Assembly: GCF_900105315.1 (NCBI RefSeq)
Contig: NZ_LT629766.1
Span: 3,782,001-3,846,000 of the forward strand
DNA length: 64,000 nt
Source of the DNA: Brevibacterium siliguriense
Lineage (GTDB): Bacteria > Actinomycetota > Actinomycetes > Actinomycetales > Brevibacteriaceae
Direction: 5' to 3'
Numbering within the stretch: position 1 is the stretch's first letter; the number at the start of each line of letters is the position of its first letter. A program made the position numbers and the translations under genes. The notes under the pieces are model-generated. The model was not told the DNA's origin. It was given only the letters and a program-made list of their open reading frames with translations, and ran no database searches. Positions 1 through 8,670 of the stretch are shown in pieces.

Positions 1-265
1 GCACGGATTTCTCGGCGTCGTCGAGATCGTCGACCATGACGTCGAGGTGCATCTGCTGCGGGTGGGCCTGGCCGGGCCAACTGGGTGCGTGGTAGTCCTC
101 AACCTGCTGGATGCAGATCGGCGGCCAGGAGTTGGAGACGATTTCTGCCCACGTACCGTCCTCGTCGACGGAGACGGACCAGTCCAGGAGCTTTCCGTAG
201 AACTCCGCGAGTTCACCGGCGTCAGGGGCGTCGAGCACGACAACGGGCTGCTTTGCAATAGCCAT
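1..265 (-). CDS. VOC (glyoxalase-like) family protein, C-terminus cut by window edge
   Basis: Partial gene running off the left edge; the first 88 codons are visible. The N-terminus (MAIAKQPVVVLDAPD, then a GELAEFYGKLLDW-like stretch) and the later QQMHLDVMVDDLDDAEK segment match the first beta-alpha-beta-beta-beta module of vicinal-oxygen-chelate proteins, often annotated as glyoxalase/bleomycin-resistance-like. The visible histidine in the QMHLDV strand sits where a metal ligand often lies. The start ATG (265-263) has a TAGACT box 6 nt upstream (272-277) and no Shine-Dalgarno, so a leaderless mRNA is likely. Substrate cannot be inferred. Confidence 0.8.
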   Translation of the reverse strand, partial: MAIAKQPVVVLDAPDAGELAEFYGKLLDWSVSVDEDGTWAEIVSNSWPPICIQQVEDYHAPSWPGQAHPQQMHLDVMVDDLDDAEKSV

Positions 266-387
266 GTCCCGAGTCTACGCCGCCGCACTGACACTGCGAA
301 GGGGTGGACTCTGGGGCGTAGGATTGTTGAGCAGATCCGCCGATGCTTCCGCAGTCCGCATCGGCACCCCACCAGTGAAGGTTTGCG

Positions 388-1413
388 ATGAGTTCTCATG
401 CACTTCCCGTCGGCGACGGTCCCGCGGTTCACATCATCCACGACAACCCGGAATGGATCGCTCCATTCACGGAGGCGCTCGACCGCCTCGGCGTCGCCCA
501 TATCGAATGGCTGCTGCCCGAGACCACGATCGATCTTGCTGCCGAACCTCCGCAGGGGCTGTTCTGGTCGCGGCTGTCGGCCTCGGCGCACACTCGCACG
601 GATCCGCAGGTGAAGGAGTACGGGCGTGCGGTTCTCGATTGGCTCGCCGCCGCGGGCCGCCGGGTCATCAACGGTCGCGACGTCTACGAGCTCGAGGTGA
701 GCAAGATCCGTCAGCATCGCGGGCTGTCCGGTCATGGTTTCGATGTGCCGCACACCGCGGCCGCGTTCGGCCCGCAGGCGCTCGTCGAGGCCGCTGCCGG
801 CTTCGCTCCCCCGTTCATCACGAAGCACAATCAGGGAGGGAAGGGACTCGGCGTCCGTCGCTTCGACTCCCATGCGGAGCTCGAGGCCGTCGCCGCCGAG
901 TTCGCACCCGGTGGAGCGAATGCGCCGATCGACGGCATCACCCTCATCCAGGAGTACGTGCAGCCGGCCCAGTCGTTCATCACCCGCGCAGAGTTCATCG
1001 GCGGCCGTTTCCACTATGCGGTGCTCGTCGACGTCTCCGGTGGGTCCTTCGAGCTGTGCCCGGCCGATGCCTGCACGATCCCGGGGGCTGAGGCGGATTC
1101 CATCGCCGAGGCGGCTCCACCGTTCGCCCGCCGCAACGACGTCACTGCCGACACCCCGCTGATCTCTCGCCTCGAGACACTGCTGGCCGACCTCGGCATC
1201 GAGATCGCCGGCATCGAGTTCATCGAGACTCGCGATGGCCGGCAGGTCGTCTACGACATCAACACGAACACGAACTACAACCCGTCTGTCGAGTCCGCCG
1301 AACAGACGGCGGGTCGTCAGTCTGCCGCCGACCGTATCGCGGAGTACGTGGCGGACACCCTCGCCGAGGTGGCCGAGCCGTCCGTCTCCCCCGCCGGGTC
1401 GACAGCGTGGTGA
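388..1413 (+). CDS. ATP-grasp domain protein (glutamate-ligase-like)
   Basis: 341-residue protein with ATP-grasp hallmarks. A nucleotide-binding strand with FITKHNQGGKGLG lies near residues 143-155, an ITLIQEYVQ strand near 187, and the metal/ATP-binding end VVYDINTNTNYN near residues 287-298. It resembles RimK/alpha-L-glutamate-ligase-like proteins, which join a carboxylate to an amine using ATP; the substrate is unknown. A GAAGG sequence precedes ATG 388. A TAGGAT box lies near 339. The gene overlaps the next one by 7 nt, so the two are probably co-translated. The acid and amine partners cannot be read from sequence. Confidence 0.75.
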   Translation: MSSHALPVGDGPAVHIIHDNPEWIAPFTEALDRLGVAHIEWLLPETTIDLAAEPPQGLFWSRLSASAHTRTDPQVKEYGRAVLDWLAAAGRRVINGRDVYELEVSKIRQHRGLSGHGFDVPHTAAAFGPQALVEAAAGFAPPFITKHNQGGKGLGVRRFDSHAELEAVAAEFAPGGANAPIDGITLIQEYVQPAQSFITRAEFIGGRFHYAVLVDVSGGSFELCPADACTIPGAEADSIAEAAPPFARRNDVTADTPLISRLETLLADLGIEIAGIEFIETRDGRQVVYDINTNTNYNPSVESAEQTAGRQSAADRIAEYVADTLAEVAEPSVSPAGSTAW

Positions 1414-2087
1414 AGCCCCGGACCCGAGTTCTGATCGAACTGCTGGCAGAGCTGAGTACCGTCCGACCGGGAGGTCGTGCCTTGGTGGCATTGGACGGAG
1501 TAGACGGAGCCGGGAAGACGACGATCGCCCGGGAACTCGTCGACCTCGCCGAGGAGAACGCGGGGAATTCTTGGACGGCTCCTGCTCGTCCCGTCGCGTC
1601 GGTCGGCATCGACGGCTTCCATCATCCGCGGGCCGTTCGTCATGCCGACGGAACCGGGCCGGAGACGTTCTACCGGAGCTCCTACGACTACAACGCATTC
1701 CTCGAGTCGGTAGTCGGACCCTTCCGCCGAGGCGAGGCGATCATTCCCTCGTCATGGGACGTCGATGCGGACCTGCCGGTTGAGTCGCAGCCTCGGATCT
1801 TGCCGAGCGACTGTGTTCTCCTGGTCGAGGGGATCTTCCTCCACCGACCAGAACTCGTCGATCTCTGGGATGCGAGCGTGTGGATCGAAGTCCCATTCGA
1901 GGTCTCGGTCCCGCGCGGAAACGAGCGGTTTCCCGGACGCTTCGATGCCGATCCGGAGGATCGGTCGAACCGCCGATATGTCGGCGGTCAGCGTCTCTAC
2001 TTCGCCGAGGCGTCTCCGTGTGAGAAAGCCACGTGGGTGCTCGACAATCGCGACCTGGAGCGGCCAGCCCTGGTCCACCGGATCTGA
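1407..2087 (+). CDS. Uridine kinase-like P-loop kinase
   Basis: 226-residue protein with a Walker A motif GVDGAGKTT near residues 31-39 and the downstream VGIDGFHHPR segment seen in uridine kinase/phosphoribulokinase-like proteins, where the aspartate after the second strand is catalytic. An LLVEGIFLHRPEL motif near residue 140 is also typical. It probably phosphorylates a nucleoside or another small hydroxyl substrate. Start GTG 1407 lies inside the end of the ATP-grasp gene (7-nt overlap), indicating one operon. Canonical Udk is similar in size, but this divergent group is usually annotated only as uridine kinase-like. Confidence 0.75.
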   Translation: MVKPRTRVLIELLAELSTVRPGGRALVALDGVDGAGKTTIARELVDLAEENAGNSWTAPARPVASVGIDGFHHPRAVRHADGTGPETFYRSSYDYNAFLESVVGPFRRGEAIIPSSWDVDADLPVESQPRILPSDCVLLVEGIFLHRPELVDLWDASVWIEVPFEVSVPRGNERFPGRFDADPEDRSNRRYVGGQRLYFAEASPCEKATWVLDNRDLERPALVHRI

Positions 2088-2135
2088 TCCGACCGCTCTG
2101 ACTACTTTCTCTATCGCCGGTGATAGTGTCGAAAG

Positions 2136-2224
2136 GCTACAGGGGAGCGCCGCAAGAGGCGGCGCTGAGAGTGCGTGTGCAGACCCTTTGAACCTGATCC
2201 GGTGAGCACCGGCGGAGGGAGTGG
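2136..2224 (+). promoter_or_regulatory. TPP (THI-box) riboswitch
   Basis: Contains the conserved thi-box blocks in order: CTACAGGGGAGC, a GCGCCGC/GCGGCGC stem ending in GCTGAGA, then ACCCTTTGAACCTGATCCGG and the closing GGCGGAGGGAGTGG. This is the thiamine-pyrophosphate aptamer. The Shine-Dalgarno-like GGAGGGAGTGGAAG forms the 3' end of the aptamer, a few bases before the TTG start of tenA. Translational control by sequestering the ribosome site is therefore plausible; no separate terminator hairpin with a T-run is visible. Confidence 0.93.
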
Positions 2225-2231
2225 AAGACAC

Positions 2232-2921
2232 TTGAGCACCATCGACAATTCCTCGATCATCGTTGACAGCGGCGGAGCGGTGGCCGAACTGCTCCGTTCG
2301 ACGGAGCGGCGATGGGTGAGGGCCGTCAACCACCGGTTCGTCCGAGAGCTTTTCGCCGGCACCGTCCACGACACGGTGATGCGCGACTATCTCATCCAGG
2401 ACTACCAGTTCTTCGAGTCGTTCCTGTCCATGCTCGGCGCCTGCGTGGCCTATGCCGATGAGCTCGACGCAAAGCTTCGATTCGCCCGCCAACTGGGCAT
2501 GCTCGTCGCCGACGAGGACACGTATTTCGTCGACTCCTTCGCCGAGCTGGGCGTCGATCCCGCCGATTACCTCCGACCTGAACTCGCCGCACCGACAGTG
2601 GGCTTCCGCGATCTCATGGACGACTCCGTCGCCTCGGCGTCGTATCCACAGCTGCTCATCGTCCTCGTTGTCGCCGAGTGGCTCTACCTCGATTGGGCCG
2701 AATCCCGGGAGGAAGTACCGCAGCGAGCGGTTCACCGAGCATGGATCGACCTCCACCGCGGCGATGCCTTTCGCGGCTGGGTGCAGTTCCTCGTCGACGA
2801 GCTCGAGCGGGTGTTCCCAAGAGACGGCGATCAGGGCTCAGATGCCGAGGCTCTCGCCCGCAGCTGGAAGCATGCCGTCGATCTCGAATGTGCCTTCTTC
2901 GACCACGTGTACGACAGCTGA
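2232..2921 (+). CDS. tenA: TenA family thiamine-salvage protein (aminopyrimidine aminohydrolase-like)
   Basis: 229-residue all-helical TenA/THI-4 protein. TenA enzymes hydrolyse thiamine or its degradation product aminopyrimidine so the pyrimidine can be salvaged. The VMRDYLIQDYQFFESFL helix is characteristic. At the position of the usual catalytic cysteine (family pattern LPCxWxY) this protein reads VVAEWLY, so the cysteine is replaced by alanine. That fits the cysteine-less TenA_E branch better than TenA_C. Start TTG 2232 is chosen because it follows the riboswitch Shine-Dalgarno; the in-frame ATG at 2175 lies inside the aptamer. The gene stands alone under the TPP switch with no other thi genes nearby. 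Confidence 0.88.
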   Translation: MSTIDNSSIIVDSGGAVAELLRSTERRWVRAVNHRFVRELFAGTVHDTVMRDYLIQDYQFFESFLSMLGACVAYADELDAKLRFARQLGMLVADEDTYFVDSFAELGVDPADYLRPELAAPTVGFRDLMDDSVASASYPQLLIVLVVAEWLYLDWAESREEVPQRAVHRAWIDLHRGDAFRGWVQFLVDELERVFPRDGDQGSDAEALARSWKHAVDLECAFFDHVYDS

Positions 2922-2986
2922 GCCGCCCCCCAGCCGCCCGGAGCCGCACTCCGCAGCCGCACAGCCCACTGACCTAGACTGGCTCC

Positions 2987-4468
2987 ATGAGCACAGGTGT
3001 TGATGCAGTCGTCGTCGGATCCGGCCCCAACGGCATGGCAGCCGCGGTCACCTTGGCCCGCGCCGGGCTCTCCGTCGAGGTGTTCGAAGCTCAGCCGACC
3101 GCCGGCGGCGGTGCCCGCACCCTCGACCTCGGTCTGGCACCCGGCATCACTCATGACATCTGCTCGGCGGTCCATCCGCTGGCCATCGCCAGTCCGTTCT
3201 TCGTCGACTTCGACCTGCGCGCCCGCGGCATGGAGCTGACCACTCCCGAGATCTCCTACGCTCAACCCCTCGACGGGAAACCGGCCGCGCTGGCCTTCCA
3301 CGATCTCGATGAAACGGTCGACCGCCTCGGCGAGGCAGGACCCGAATGGCGACGATTCTTCGCCCCGTTGCTCGACCGTGTCGACGACGCGATCTGGCTC
3401 TCCCTCGGCGACAAACGTTCGGTGCCGGAGACCCTCCGCGATGTTCCCGGTATTGCGAACGTCGTGAAATTCGGGCTGCGCCTGCTCAGTCAGGCCAGCC
3501 CCGCATGGAACATTCCGCTCTCCCACGAATCGACCCAGGCCCTGTTCACCGGGGTCGCCGCGCACGCGATCGGCGGGCTGCCGGCGATGGGCACGGCCGC
3601 CACTGCCACAATGCTCTCCACGGTCGCCCACGCCGGCGGCTGGCCCTCCCCGATCGGCGGGTCGCAGGCGATCATCGACCACCTCGTCGCCGATCTCGAA
3701 GCCCACGGCGGGAAGGTCACCACGAACGCCCGTGTCGACCATGTCTCGGACATGCCCAAGGCCCGCGCCTACCTGCTCGACACCTCGGCGCTGAATGCGG
3801 CGCAGATCTTCTCCGGCCTGCTGCCCGCGCACGTCGACAAGAGTCTGCGGAGGTTCAAGCACGGCAATGCCGCCGCCAAGGTCGACTTCGTCCTCGACGG
3901 CCCAGTCCCCTGGTCCGACCCCGATGTCGGACGTGCCGGAACCATCCACGTGGGCGGTTCCCGGGCGCAGATGGCCGCCGCCGAGGCGCAGGTGATGAAT
4001 GGGCGCATGCCCGCAGACCCCGTGTGCCTCGTTTCCGATCCGACCGTCTTCGATCCCTCCCGAGAGGTGAACGGACTGCGACCGCTGTGGACGTACGCGC
4101 ATGTGCCCTTCGACTGCCCTCTCGACCCGACCGAATACATCACGAGGCAGATCGAACGATTCGCCCCAGGATTCCGCGACCGCATCGTCGCCCACAATGC
4201 GATCCCCGCCGCCGAGATGGCCGGACACAACCAGAACTACATCGGCGGAGACATCGCCACCGGCATCGTGTCCTTCTACCGGATGATGGCCCGTCCGCGC
4301 ACCAGCTGGGACAACTACAGCCTCGGCGTTCCCGGCGCGTTCCTGTGCTCGGCGGCGACCCCGCCTGCCCCGGGCGTACACGGCATGAACGGCTGGTTCG
4401 CCGCCCGCCGGGCTCTCAAGACCCGCTTTGGCATCGACGAGGCACCCAGTCTGGCTCCGGGCGACTGA
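2987..4468 (+). CDS. FAD-dependent oxidoreductase of the phytoene-desaturase/PYROXD2-like family
   Basis: 493-residue protein starting with a dinucleotide-binding fold (VVVGSGPNGMAAAVTLARAG, then the acidic end VFEA). A glycine-rich GGGARTLDLG segment and a C-terminal SAATPPAPGVHGMNGW FAD-contact motif follow, which is the layout of CrtI/PYROXD2-like flavoproteins. A GGSQAIIDHL motif near residue 224 is also typical of the family. No carotenoid synthesis genes are near, so a carotene substrate is not supported. ATG 2987 follows a TAGACT box by exactly 6 nt, suggesting leaderless transcription. Convergent with the EamA gene that ends 2 nt away. Confidence 0.85.
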   Translation: MSTGVDAVVVGSGPNGMAAAVTLARAGLSVEVFEAQPTAGGGARTLDLGLAPGITHDICSAVHPLAIASPFFVDFDLRARGMELTTPEISYAQPLDGKPAALAFHDLDETVDRLGEAGPEWRRFFAPLLDRVDDAIWLSLGDKRSVPETLRDVPGIANVVKFGLRLLSQASPAWNIPLSHESTQALFTGVAAHAIGGLPAMGTAATATMLSTVAHAGGWPSPIGGSQAIIDHLVADLEAHGGKVTTNARVDHVSDMPKARAYLLDTSALNAAQIFSGLLPAHVDKSLRRFKHGNAAAKVDFVLDGPVPWSDPDVGRAGTIHVGGSRAQMAAAEAQVMNGRMPADPVCLVSDPTVFDPSREVNGLRPLWTYAHVPFDCPLDPTEYITRQIERFAPGFRDRIVAHNAIPAAEMAGHNQNYIGGDIATGIVSFYRMMARPRTSWDNYSLGVPGAFLCSAATPPAPGVHGMNGWFAARRALKTRFGIDEAPSLAPGD

Positions 4469-4469
4469 C

Positions 4470-5405
4470 CTACGGCCCCTCCGGTCGAGCACCATGCCTG
4501 CGCACGAGCCCGCTCGAGACCGCGACCCCACCGACGACGGCGGCTGCTCCGAAGATCTGTCCGAAACCGAACCGTTCCCCGAGCACCACCGCCGAGAGAG
4601 CGAGCGCGAGCACCGGCTGAAAAAGCAACAGGCTAGCCGTGACTTCGGCAGGCAGCCGACCGCTTCCGTGATGGATGAGCAGCCACGCCGCGACTTGTCC
4701 GACGAGCGCGAGCACGATCAGCAGAACCCACGAACGCCCGCGGATATCCGAGACCGAAAGTCCCTGTGAGAAGAGGGCGATGATCGTCGAGGTGGCCGCG
4801 GCCGCCGCCGTCGCCCACGTCAGCGGCTGGAGCGCGAGATCCGACTGCGTCCGTGTGGCTTTGCGGCTGAGGAAGAGGTACGTTCCGTATCCGATTCCGG
4901 CGAACAGCCCGAGAAGAACCCCGCCGAGGCGGCCCTGCCCTGCCGCCGATGTGCTCGGTCCGATTCCGATTTCGCTGAGGCCCACACCGCTGACGAGGAT
5001 GATGCCGATGATCATGATCGGCAGTGCAATCAGAAATCTCCGCTCCATACGCTCACGATCGATGATGAGAGCGAGCAGCGGCAGGACGATGACCTGGACG
5101 TTGATGAGCACCGTAGAGACTCCCGCTCCGGCGAGGTAGATCGATGCGGTCCACGCGCTGTAGTCGATGCCGAGCGCAATGCCCGCCGCAAGCGACCACA
5201 GGACACCACTCGTGCTCAGGCTCTCATGTCGCTGCCTTTCGGCGAGCGCAAGTGGGATGAGGGGCACAATGGCGATGGCGCAGCGAAGCACCGCAGTGGT
5301 CGCCGCGTCGACTTCGGCAAGCTTGACGATGATCGCGGACGCAGACAGGCACAGCGCTCCGGCGAGCACCGAGGGGATGGCTGCGGGGGTTGGTGTCTGA
5401 CTCAT
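4470..5405 (-). CDS. EamA/DMT family transporter (module 1)
   Basis: 311-residue integral membrane protein with about ten hydrophobic segments in two EamA repeats; the first begins at ILVAGALCLSASAIIVKLAE-like sequence and the second near GRLGGVLLGLFAGIGYGTYLF. DMT exporters move small metabolites or amino acids; the cargo is unknown. The start ATG (5405) has a TAGCGT box 6 nt upstream, consistent with a leaderless mRNA. Transcribed divergently from the LysR gene at 5499 across a 93-nt gap, the usual arrangement for a regulator and its transporter target. A second such pair lies at 7636-9576. Confidence 0.88.
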   Translation of the reverse strand: MSQTPTPAAIPSVLAGALCLSASAIIVKLAEVDAATTAVLRCAIAIVPLIPLALAERQRHESLSTSGVLWSLAAGIALGIDYSAWTASIYLAGAGVSTVLINVQVIVLPLLALIIDRERMERRFLIALPIMIIGIILVSGVGLSEIGIGPSTSAAGQGRLGGVLLGLFAGIGYGTYLFLSRKATRTQSDLALQPLTWATAAAAATSTIIALFSQGLSVSDIRGRSWVLLIVLALVGQVAAWLLIHHGSGRLPAEVTASLLLFQPVLALALSAVVLGERFGFGQIFGAAAVVGGVAVSSGLVRRHGARPEGP

Positions 5406-5498
5406 AGTTCGACGCTATGGCCACCTGACTATTCAGCACCAGTTCAGATTTCGATCTAGTATTGATAAGGACTGCTTACCGAAAGTAGGGGTGAGACG

Positions 5499-6380
5499 AT
5501 GAGACTCGAATGGTCACGGCTGCGGATCCTCGACGCCGTGGCGAGAACCGGATCGGTCAATCAGGCTGCCGTACTGCTCCATCTCACTGGACCCGCCGTC
5601 TCCCAGCAGCTGCGCCGCATCGAACGGGAAGCCGGAACCCGCGTGGTCGTGGCCGATGGGCGCGGCCTTCGCCTCACCGATGCCGGCCGCACTCTTGCTG
5701 ACTACGCCCGGCAGGTCACCGAGCTCATGCAGCGCGCCGAGAACGATCTCCAACACAACGAGGTCACGGGGACTGTCAAGATTGGTGCGATCGCCTCGAG
5801 CATCCGCGACCTGCTCACCCCTCGTCTCGGACAGTTGGGCAACGCTCATCCGGACATCGCCGTGTCGATCGAGGACGGCGAGACCGATGACCACCTGCAG
5901 CGCCTGGCCGACGGGCACCTCGACATCGTCCTCGCCGAATCGTGGACGAACGCACCGCTGACTCTGCCTACAGGAGTGGTCTCGACCGAGCTGACAAGGC
6001 AGACCGCCTATGTGGCCGCGCCGAGCGATCACTGGGCCGTCGCGGTGACGGAGGTCCACATCGCGGATCTTGCTGCCGAAACGTGGTCGACGTGCGCGCG
6101 CGATTCTCGCGACCACGAGGCACTAGTCCAGGTTGGCCGATCCCACGGAGCCGAACTCTCCATCCGGCATTTCGTCGCCGATCCCCTCACTCAGCTCAGC
6201 CTTGTGGCCGGCGGCCTCGCTCTCGCGTGTCTGGCGTATTCGACTGCTCCGGCCGATACCGACGCGGTCATCTTCCGCAGGCTCGCTCCGACAACCGAGC
6301 GCACTATTCTGCTGCTCACTGACGACCGGGTGCCCGCTCGTGCCGTCGAAACCGTCCGAGACGCGCTGCTCGCTGGCTGA
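5499..6380 (+). CDS. LysR-type transcriptional regulator (module 1)
   Basis: 293-residue LTTR. The N-terminal winged helix-turn-helix is clear (LRILDAVARTGSVNQAAVLLHLTGPAVSQQLRR split over residues 7-40), followed by the linker helix and a periplasmic-binding-protein-like effector domain from about residue 92. Preceded by AAAGTAGGGGTGAG, a weak ribosome site. Divergent from the EamA transporter gene, which it probably regulates from the 93-nt intergenic stretch. An imperfect AGATTTCGATCT dyad is seen there, but it is too short to call an operator with confidence. Effector unknown. Confidence 0.9.
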   Translation: MRLEWSRLRILDAVARTGSVNQAAVLLHLTGPAVSQQLRRIEREAGTRVVVADGRGLRLTDAGRTLADYARQVTELMQRAENDLQHNEVTGTVKIGAIASSIRDLLTPRLGQLGNAHPDIAVSIEDGETDDHLQRLADGHLDIVLAESWTNAPLTLPTGVVSTELTRQTAYVAAPSDHWAVAVTEVHIADLAAETWSTCARDSRDHEALVQVGRSHGAELSIRHFVADPLTQLSLVAGGLALACLAYSTAPADTDAVIFRRLAPTTERTILLLTDDRVPARAVETVRDALLAG

Positions 6381-6404
6381 CCGAGCTCTCGGGTCGCGCA
6401 GAGG

Positions 6405-7610
6405 TCAGCCTCGCACCCACCGGTCGGCGTCGCCGTCATAATGCCATTCGACCACCTCGGTGACGGCGTCGATGACGTCGTTCAGCCAGAACGTCGCATC
6501 GGGATGCCAACCCGCCATGACACTCGCCGTCCGATCGTCCGTGTTCCCTGCCGTGGGGATATTCTCCGATTCCTCGCCGAGGCGGCCCTCCGTCACGTCG
6601 ATGACCGCACCGGCCGTGAGTAGATATCCCGCCATGCCCACGTGGACGCCGTCGAATTCCTCGGCCACCCGTGACCAGTCGGGGATGACCCAGCGGCCCT
6701 TCCGGCCGGTGGTCTCGAACCAGACATAACGGCGTTGGGCGGTGACGTCGAGCGGGTAGCGCCGGCACAGTTCAGCCCAGTCCTCGGGTCTGCTGATCTC
6801 AGCGATGCGGGCGTCCGGGCGCAGTTTCAGACGGCAGGCTCGGGCACGCTCGAGACCGAGGTCGTCCTCGACGAGTTCGACGCCGATCGGAGTCCCGTCG
6901 GGCCAGGTGCCGGTCGAAGACCACAGGCCGATCGGCGGAGTCGACCACCATTCGCCGCTGACCTCCTCATAGGGGTTCTTGGCGAAGTCGTGGCGGTATG
7001 CGGTTTCTGTGGTGAGGACGTCGGCGAGCCACTCGTCCAAACCCCAAGGAAGTCTCGTTCCGTCTCTGTCGAGTGGAGGGAAGAGGTCGGCGAGAGCGAT
7101 CGTTGGTCTCCCCGCAACCGTGTCGACCGGGACCAAAGAGCAGTTGAAGACCGCCGGCAACTCTGAGTGGCGTCCATTGACTTCATTGAGTTCTTTGTCG
7201 TCCCAGGCCAGCGCCCATTGATCATCGGGATCGAGTGGCTTTGACCAAGCATCTAGCAAGCCCGTGGAAACGAGCTTCTCGGCGAAGGGACGCAGAATTT
7301 CACGAACCGCGCCGATTTCTGCGGTCCCCCAATCGTCATCATCAGGAGGCTGCCAATACACTGCAGCGTCGACTACGTCGGACATGGCTTCCTTAACAGC
7401 ACTCCAAGTCGGCGCAACCGGGCACAGGCACCTCAGATTGCGCACCACCGCCTCCACGCCTGGGGCTTCTTCATCGCCAGTCCGCGGAAAACTCTCGACC
7501 TGCTCGAGGGCCAGCCCGAACACGAGCGAGCGTCCCCGCGGGGACGCGAGCAGATCCTCGGCGGTCAGGCGGTCGTCATGAACAGTCGGAGGCGCATCGT
7601 CGGCGGTCAT
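6405..7610 (-). CDS. Hypothetical protein, 401 aa
   Basis: I do not recognise a family. The protein is soluble, acidic and tryptophan-rich, with no signal peptide or membrane segment. Visible patches include LEQVESFPRTG near the N-terminus, a double-aspartate DDDDWG stretch near residue 94, and a C-terminal half with many aromatic residues (EWWSTPPIGLWSS). Codon use matches the neighbours, so it is a real gene. ATG 7610 has a TAGCCT box 7 nt upstream, suggesting leaderless expression. It sits between two EamA/LysR modules and converges with the first LysR gene; no functional link is evident. Confidence 0.7.
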   Translation of the reverse strand: MTADDAPPTVHDDRLTAEDLLASPRGRSLVFGLALEQVESFPRTGDEEAPGVEAVVRNLRCLCPVAPTWSAVKEAMSDVVDAAVYWQPPDDDDWGTAEIGAVREILRPFAEKLVSTGLLDAWSKPLDPDDQWALAWDDKELNEVNGRHSELPAVFNCSLVPVDTVAGRPTIALADLFPPLDRDGTRLPWGLDEWLADVLTTETAYRHDFAKNPYEEVSGEWWSTPPIGLWSSTGTWPDGTPIGVELVEDDLGLERARACRLKLRPDARIAEISRPEDWAELCRRYPLDVTAQRRYVWFETTGRKGRWVIPDWSRVAEEFDGVHVGMAGYLLTAGAVIDVTEGRLGEESENIPTAGNTDDRTASVMAGWHPDATFWLNDVIDAVTEVVEWHYDGDADRWVRG

Positions 7611-7635
7611 GCCTCTCAGGCTACGTGAGCGTCTG

Positions 7636-8598
7636 TCAACTGGCCCTGATGGAACCGCCTGCGTCGGAATCCTCCGCTTGTGCGCTCACGGGCACGGCCA
7701 CCTCGGCGGCGGCGAGGATCCGTGCCCCCTTCGCGGCTTTGAGACCCGCGCCGAGGACCCCGATGATGACAAGGACGGCCCCGCACAGCTCGCCGACGGT
7801 GACCCGCTCGCCGAGGAAGACGAACGCCGCGCTCATTCCGACGACGGGCACGAGCATCGAGAAGGGGGCGACGATTCCGGCGGGGTTGCGCGACATCAGC
7901 CACGACCACACGCCCGACCCGATGATCGTCGCGACGACCACTGTATAGATCAGCCCCGCGATCGCGAGCAGCCCTGTCGGTGTGGTCAGTCCCGAAATCG
8001 ATGCGCCGACCTTCTCAGGTCCTTCGACCGCAAGGGAGAGGGCGAGCATCGGCACGGGCGGGACGAGCGACATCCACATCGTCAGCTTGATCGGCTCGGT
8101 GGTGTGGGCCTGCCGGTTGCAGATATTGCCGATCGCCCAGCCGAAAGCCCCGGCGAGGGTGAGGAGGAAGGGCAGGAAGCTCGCGTTCGAGTCGAAGCGC
8201 TGCCATCCGACGACGGCGAGTCCTGCCATCGCGACGAGCAGAAAGGCCATCTGCGAACCGCGGACCCTCTCGCGCAGGAACGTCATGCCCAGCAGCACTG
8301 TAAAAGGCCCGGAGGCTTGGAGGACGAGGGACGCGAGTCCCGCAGGCATGCCGGCGGCCATCGCCCAGTAGAGGAAAAGGAACTGCAGCAGTCCGAAGCC
8401 GAGTCCGTAGCCGATGATCCACCGCGCTTTGACGTCGGGCTTCGGGACGAAGAGCAGCGCGGGAACCGCAAGCAGGGCGAAGCGCAGAGCCACGAGGAAG
8501 AAGGGCGGGAACTGGGCCAGGGAGAAATCGATGGCGAGGAAATTCAGTCCCCACATCACCGCCACCGAGGCGGCGAGCAGACAGTGCTTGAACGACAT
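7636..8598 (-). CDS. EamA/DMT family transporter (module 2)
   Basis: 320-residue membrane protein with two EamA halves and about ten hydrophobic segments; the N-terminus MSFKHCLLAASVAVMWGLNF is a typical first segment. It resembles RhaT/YdcZ-type metabolite exporters of the O-acetylserine exporter kind; cargo unknown. A longer reading from 8634 is possible, but the extra codons run into the 27-bp inverted repeat between this gene and the LysR gene, so ATG 8598 is preferred. A GAGAAT sequence lies 6 nt upstream of it. Divergent from lysR at 8671. Confidence 0.88.
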   Translation of the reverse strand: MSFKHCLLAASVAVMWGLNFLAIDFSLAQFPPFFLVALRFALLAVPALLFVPKPDVKARWIIGYGLGFGLLQFLFLYWAMAAGMPAGLASLVLQASGPFTVLLGMTFLRERVRGSQMAFLLVAMAGLAVVGWQRFDSNASFLPFLLTLAGAFGWAIGNICNRQAHTTEPIKLTMWMSLVPPVPMLALSLAVEGPEKVGASISGLTTPTGLLAIAGLIYTVVVATIIGSGVWSWLMSRNPAGIVAPFSMLVPVVGMSAAFVFLGERVTVGELCGAVLVIIGVLGAGLKAAKGARILAAAEVAVPVSAQAEDSDAGGSIRAS

Positions 8599-8623
8599 GG
8601 CCCCATTCTCAACCGCAACAACA

Positions 8624-8650
8624 GTGAAGCACAATCGCAGAGTGCTTCAC
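8624..8650. promoter_or_regulatory. Perfect inverted repeat, candidate LysR operator
   Basis: GTGAAGCAC (8624-8632) and GTGCTTCAC (8642-8650) form a perfect 9-bp inverted repeat with a 9-nt spacer in the 72-nt gap between the divergent EamA and LysR genes. Position and symmetry fit a LysR recognition site that controls both promoters. The LysR -10-like TAGCAT lies 9 bp to its right. Confidence 0.7.
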
Positions 8651-8670
8651 CAATTATGTAGCATGACTTC

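Noticed and set aside
2175..2231. Longer TenA start at ATG 2175
   Set aside because: It lies inside the TPP aptamer; TTG 2232 is preceded by the riboswitch ribosome site.
2831..4531. 566-codon minus-strand frame over the FAD oxidoreductase
   Set aside because: Shadow of the plus-strand gene, G/R-rich with no domain; the real minus gene is EamA at 4470-5405.
5406..5498. LysR operator between the first EamA/LysR pair
   Set aside because: Only a 4-bp AGAT/ATCT dyad is visible, too weak compared with the 9-bp repeat of the second pair.
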